A stretch of DNA of 10,263 bases from assembly GCA_013002625.1 (NCBI GenBank), contig JABDJE010000340.1:1-10263 (forward strand), given 5' to 3'. This document shows, piece after piece, positions 7,940 through 10,263 of the stretch. The translations under genes were made by a program, and so were the position numbers. The notes below the pieces were generated by a model, which was not told where the DNA came from, searched no databases, and worked only from the letters and a program-made list of their open reading frames with translations. This stretch comes from Saprospiraceae bacterium. Its GTDB lineage: Bacteria; Bacteroidota; Bacteroidia; Chitinophagales; Saprospiraceae. How positions within the stretch are numbered: the first letter of the stretch is position 1; each line of letters starts with the position of its first letter.

Positions 7940-7982
7940 AAAAAACTATTCCAAACTGTCTAAGACAGCTTAGTTGGAATAG
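7940..7982 (-). terminator. Intrinsic terminator or leader attenuator hairpin
   Basis: Perfect 9-bp outer arms CTATTCCAA (7946-7954) and TTGGAATAG (7974-7982) enclose an inner 5-bp stem, CTGTC (7956-7960) with GACAG (7964-7968), and a 3-nt loop. Read on the minus strand, the hairpin is followed by six T residues (7945 down to 7940). The plus strand has only A-rich sequence after it, so it should act leftward only. It lies 93 nt past the radical SAM stop and 30 nt before the TPR gene start. Confidence 0.75.
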
Positions 7983-8032
7983 AAAAAATATAAAAAATGA
8001 AAAATTGTGCTCTTTACTTCAATCAAACATTT

Positions 8033-8064
8033 CAAAATTAGCGAAAAAACCACTGAAAATCAAC
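8033..8064 (-). promoter_or_regulatory. Candidate Bacteroidota sigma-type promoter for the TPR operon
   Basis: On the minus strand TAATTTTG (8040 to 8033) is a perfect match to the TAnnTTTG -7 consensus. GTTG (8064 to 8061) lies exactly 20 nt upstream as a -33 element. It sits just after the radical SAM stop and points towards the TPR gene. A start near 8027 would give a leader of roughly 118 nt containing the hairpin at 7946-7982. No comparable promoter is visible between the hairpin and the TPR ATG. Chance matches occur in AT-rich DNA. Confidence 0.5.
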
Positions 8065-8075
8065 GAGTTTTGAAC

Positions 8076-9098
8076 TTAAGCCCATACTTTGCATCCTTCC
8101 GAACAATTTGAACAAATATTGATATTCTTTCTTCCTTCCAATATTTTTTGTCTGAATGACTGGTAGGTAGTGCTGTTCCAAACATCTTCAAAGCTATTCT
8201 GGTTTAAATTTCCCATCCTGTGTTCTGCATCTTTATCAAAGCAACATGGTACTACCAGGCCATCCCAGGTGATGACCGCTGCATGCCACATTTTCCAGCA
8301 ACTGTCATTGGTTTTGGACTTCAATTCATATTCTCCAGATGCATTTTGAATGTATCGACTGTATTTTTGATTGAGAGGAATGAGCGGACTCCCCTGTTTG
8401 TAATTATAAATTTGTGCAGTCTTGATTTTTACTTCATCGACACCCAATTCATCGGCTAGGTTTTGTACCTCTGGAATTTCATGTTCGTTTGGGCGCACTG
8501 CCAGAAATTGAAAAATGATATAGGGTTTGTGGCTATTTAATTTCTTCTTCCATTTGATGAGGCGCTTGGTACCTTCAATAACAGTAGCAAGTTCTCCTCC
8601 GATCCTGTAGTTTTCATAGCTTGACTGTGTAAGACCATCAAGGGAAATAATCAACCGGTCTAAGCCTGCTTCTATGGTCTTTCGACAATTATTATCATCT
8701 AGAAAATGTCCATTGGTTGAACTGATGGTATAAATATTTTTTGTGTTAGCGTAAGCCACCATATCCAGAAATTTAGGATTGATATAGGGTTCGCCCTGGA
8801 AATAGAAAATCAGGTATAAAAGCTTTGATGAAACCTGATCAATGGTTCGCCTGAAAAAGTCTTCTTTTAGATTGCCTGTAGCACGTGTAAATTGTCTTAA
8901 TCCACTGGGGCACTCTGGGCATTTCAAATTACAGGCCGTGGTAGGTTCTATAGAAAGCGTCATGGGTGTTCCCCATTGCTTTGCCCTACCAGTCCATTTA
9001 CTTAGGTAATAGGAAAATAGAAGCTTGGATGCATTAACCAGTTTCGGAATGCTGAGTTTGGAAATAAAATTGAATGTGTCTCGATTAAGTCGAAGCAT
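8076..9098 (-). CDS. Radical SAM/SPASM domain protein of unknown substrate
   Basis: A 340-residue S-adenosylmethionine radical enzyme, probably cytoplasmic. The [4Fe-4S] SAM cluster motif is CNLKCPEC (Cys56, Cys60, Cys63), preceded by SIEPTTA. The SAM-binding strand QGEP is at 101-104, and ISLDG at 151-155 is typical of the family. The C-terminal SPASM region carries Cys267, the CC pair 285-286 in PCCFD, then GNLNQNSFEDVWNS (296-309) and a final cluster Cys329, Cys332, Cys336, enough to bind auxiliary iron-sulfur clusters. SPASM enzymes usually modify peptides or proteins, but no short precursor-peptide gene is apparent in the flanking gaps, so the substrate is unknown. The first 45 residues look helical and amphipathic. 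The upstream DinB-like gene ends 15 nt before this ATG, suggesting a two-gene transcript that ends at the hairpin 93 nt downstream. Confidence 0.9.
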   Translation of the reverse strand: MLRLNRDTFNFISKLSIPKLVNASKLLFSYYLSKWTGRAKQWGTPMTLSIEPTTACNLKCPECPSGLRQFTRATGNLKEDFFRRTIDQVSSKLLYLIFYFQGEPYINPKFLDMVAYANTKNIYTISSTNGHFLDDNNCRKTIEAGLDRLIISLDGLTQSSYENYRIGGELATVIEGTKRLIKWKKKLNSHKPYIIFQFLAVRPNEHEIPEVQNLADELGVDEVKIKTAQIYNYKQGSPLIPLNQKYSRYIQNASGEYELKSKTNDSCWKMWHAAVITWDGLVVPCCFDKDAEHRMGNLNQNSFEDVWNSTTYQSFRQKILEGRKNINICSNCSEGCKVWA

Positions 9099-9113
9099 AC
9101 ATGTTAAGATAAG

Positions 9114-9632
9114 CTATTTCTCAACTAAGTATCTTTCCTTGATAATTTCCATGTGGTATGCCAAATGCCCACCTATCATATAAGGAAATGCATGCAAAGG
9201 CATGGTGTAATCACTAATATTACCAATGAGATCCCATTCGTCATTGTGTGTGTTATTGAAAAAAGTAATGGCGTATCGTCTGACCGATTGAAATAATTCA
9301 ACCATATCCTGCTTGCTGTAATGATCAAAGCTGGTAAATGCAATGTATTCATCCTGGTCGAATCCCGGGAGAGTTGCTTTATCACCTCTAAGGATAGCTA
9401 ATGCCCGGTAGTTAAATATTTGTTCGGTATCAATGATATGCATGAGGACTTCACGTAAGGTCCACTTTTCTGGGGCATAACGATAATTCAATTGTGCTTC
9501 TGTCAAACCATTTATGAATTCGGGAAAACTGGTCAGTTGTGCTGCTAAAAACGAAAGTATGTCCACAGGGGTATTTTCGATATATTTTTGCTGAAAACTG
9601 GGAATATCCGATGGTAATGGTTTTCTTAACAT
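9114..9632 (-). CDS. DinB/YfiT-like four-helix metalloprotein
   Basis: A 172-residue cytoplasmic protein of the DinB superfamily. WTLREVLMHIIDTEQIF (57-73) holds His65, and GGHLAYHMEII (154-164) holds His156 and His160, matching the three-histidine metal site of the family. The pattern APEKWTLREVLMHI is typical of its first helices. Members include thiol-dependent S-transferases and many proteins of unknown activity, so no reaction can be assigned; the name DinB comes from damage-inducible relatives and does not prove an SOS role. The ATG at 9632 is the natural start, with MLRKPLPSDIPSFQQKYIE ahead of the first helix. It lies 15 nt upstream of the radical SAM gene and diverges from pth across 61 bp. 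Confidence 0.88.
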   Translation of the reverse strand: MLRKPLPSDIPSFQQKYIENTPVDILSFLAAQLTSFPEFINGLTEAQLNYRYAPEKWTLREVLMHIIDTEQIFNYRALAILRGDKATLPGFDQDEYIAFTSFDHYSKQDMVELFQSVRRYAITFFNNTHNDEWDLIGNISDYTMPLHAFPYMIGGHLAYHMEIIKERYLVEK

Positions 9633-9654
9633 GTATTAATTCCTTATTATTTGA

Positions 9655-9675
9655 ACTTTGAATATAAATCAAAGT
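9655..9675. promoter_or_regulatory. Perfect inverted repeat in the dinB/pth divergent region
   Basis: Arms ACTTTGA (9655-9661) and TCAAAGT (9669-9675) are exact reverse complements, separated by the AT-only spacer ATATAAA. The dyad lies 22 nt before the dinB start and 18 nt before the pth start. The spacing fits a dimeric regulator site or a weak RNA hairpin in both leaders. It has no adjoining U-tract on either strand, so it is not a terminator. The TTTG within each arm could also be -33-type promoter sequence facing each way, but good -7 boxes were not found at the right distance. Confidence 0.35.
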
Positions 9676-9693
9676 GTTTTAACAGACGTGAAT

Positions 9694-10263
9694 ATGATAA
9701 GCTTTATACGTGATTTACTGTTTGGCTCAAAAGAAGAAATAGCTGTTGATATGAAATATTTGGTGGTAGGATTAGGCAATATGCATCCCGATTATGATGG
9801 AACAAGGCATAATATTGGCTTTGAGGTTGTTGATCTCCTGGCTCAGGAATATGGAGGAAAATTCAAGAATGACACATTGGGTGACCTTGCTATGATCAAA
9901 CATAAGGGAAGACATATTTACTTATTGAAACCTTCTACATATATGAATCGCAGTGGTAAAGCGGTGCGCTATTGGATGCAAAAGCTTAAAGTCAAAGCTG
10001 ATAAGGTTTTAATTATTGTAGATGACTTAAACCTTGACCTAGGTAAATTAAGATTGCGCGCCAAAGGTGCCAATGGCGGGCATAATGGTTTGAAAGACAT
10101 CGAACATGTATTAGCCACTTCAAAATATCCAAGACTGCGATTTGGGATTGGGAATGACTTTTCCAAAGGCCGTCAGGTAGACTTCGTATTAGGCAAATGG
10201 ACCAGCGATGAGTTGGATAATCTCGGCACCAATCTTACAAAAGCAGCAGAAGCAGTATTGTCT
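9694..10263 (+). CDS. pth: Peptidyl-tRNA hydrolase, 3'-truncated by the window
   Basis: Cleaves the ester bond of peptidyl-tRNAs released from stalled ribosomes, recycling tRNA. The frame runs without a stop from ATG 9694 to the window edge, giving 190 residues. Visible motifs are VGLGN (25-29), TRHNIGFEV (37-45) with the catalytic His39, YMNRSG (83-88) with Asn85, DD at 110-111 where the conserved Asp lies, GANGGHNGLK (125-134) with His130 and Asn131, and RLRFGIG (147-153). These correspond to E. coli Asn10, His20, Asn68, Asp93, His113 and Asn114. Met30-His31 replace the usual Pro-Gly after GLGN. A 19-residue extension precedes the usual start (Met20, ATG at 9751); from memory similar extensions occur in Bacteroidota homologues, so 9694 is preferred, with 9751 as the alternative. 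Only the last few residues of the family's normal length should be missing. Confidence 0.94.
   Translation, partial: MISFIRDLLFGSKEEIAVDMKYLVVGLGNMHPDYDGTRHNIGFEVVDLLAQEYGGKFKNDTLGDLAMIKHKGRHIYLLKPSTYMNRSGKAVRYWMQKLKVKADKVLIIVDDLNLDLGKLRLRAKGANGGHNGLKDIEHVLATSKYPRLRFGIGNDFSKGRQVDFVLGKWTSDELDNLGTNLTKAAEAVLS

Noticed and set aside
8011..8022. Four-codon minus-strand ORF (Met-Phe-Asp-stop) before the hairpin, a possible leader peptide
   Set aside because: It would overlap the predicted transcription start and has no run of regulatory codons, so a leader-peptide attenuator is not supported.
1..10263. CRISPR array, insertion sequence, tRNA or phage genes
   Set aside because: No regularly spaced repeats, transposase or integrase motifs, terminal inverted repeats or tRNA cloverleaf were seen; nearly all of the window is accounted for by ordinary genes.

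Overview
The window looks like a chromosomal segment of a Bacteroidota bacterium. The evidence is a GYDVA-type GHMP kinase, a PorE-like protein (TPR, PD40 propeller and OmpA domains), an AT-leaning composition, starts without clear Shine-Dalgarno sequences, and a promoter-like TAnnTTTG box. The mevalonate route points away from Bacteroidia that use the MEP pathway and towards Saprospiria, Flavobacteriia or Cytophagia relatives. That narrower placement is inference. No mobile element, tRNA, rRNA or CRISPR array is visible, and no intergenic gap exceeds 170 bp.

Left block (1-3132, + strand): isoprenoid precursor synthesis. A 5'-truncated type 2 isopentenyl-diphosphate isomerase (fni) is followed after 2 nt by a class II HMG-CoA reductase (mvaA). 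After a 122-nt gap comes a GHMP kinase with a GYDVA motif. HMG-CoA reductase makes mevalonate, kinases phosphorylate it, and the isomerase interconverts IPP and DMAPP. The kinase is a candidate for the phosphomevalonate step.

Central block (3107-7909, - strand): transcribed leftward in the order TPR protein, PorE-like envelope protein, RlmD 23S rRNA methyltransferase, small uncharacterised protein. The last three are tightly packed (5-nt gap, then an ATGA overlap). The small protein's 3' end overlaps the kinase gene tail-to-tail by 26 nt.

Right block (7940-9632, - strand): a DinB-fold protein and an orphan radical SAM/SPASM protein, 15 nt apart and probably cotranscribed. Between this pair and the TPR gene lies a strong intrinsic-terminator hairpin. 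A Bacteroidota-type promoter candidate sits upstream of the hairpin, so it may end the radical SAM transcript, act as a leader attenuator of the TPR operon, or both.

Far right (9694-10263, + strand): the start of peptidyl-tRNA hydrolase (pth), divergent from dinB across 61 bp that hold a perfect inverted repeat. The window reads mostly as housekeeping plus envelope genes. I found no clear new multi-gene system. The most notable items are the GYDVA kinase, the hairpin leader, the substrate-less SPASM enzyme and the small gene coupled to rlmD.
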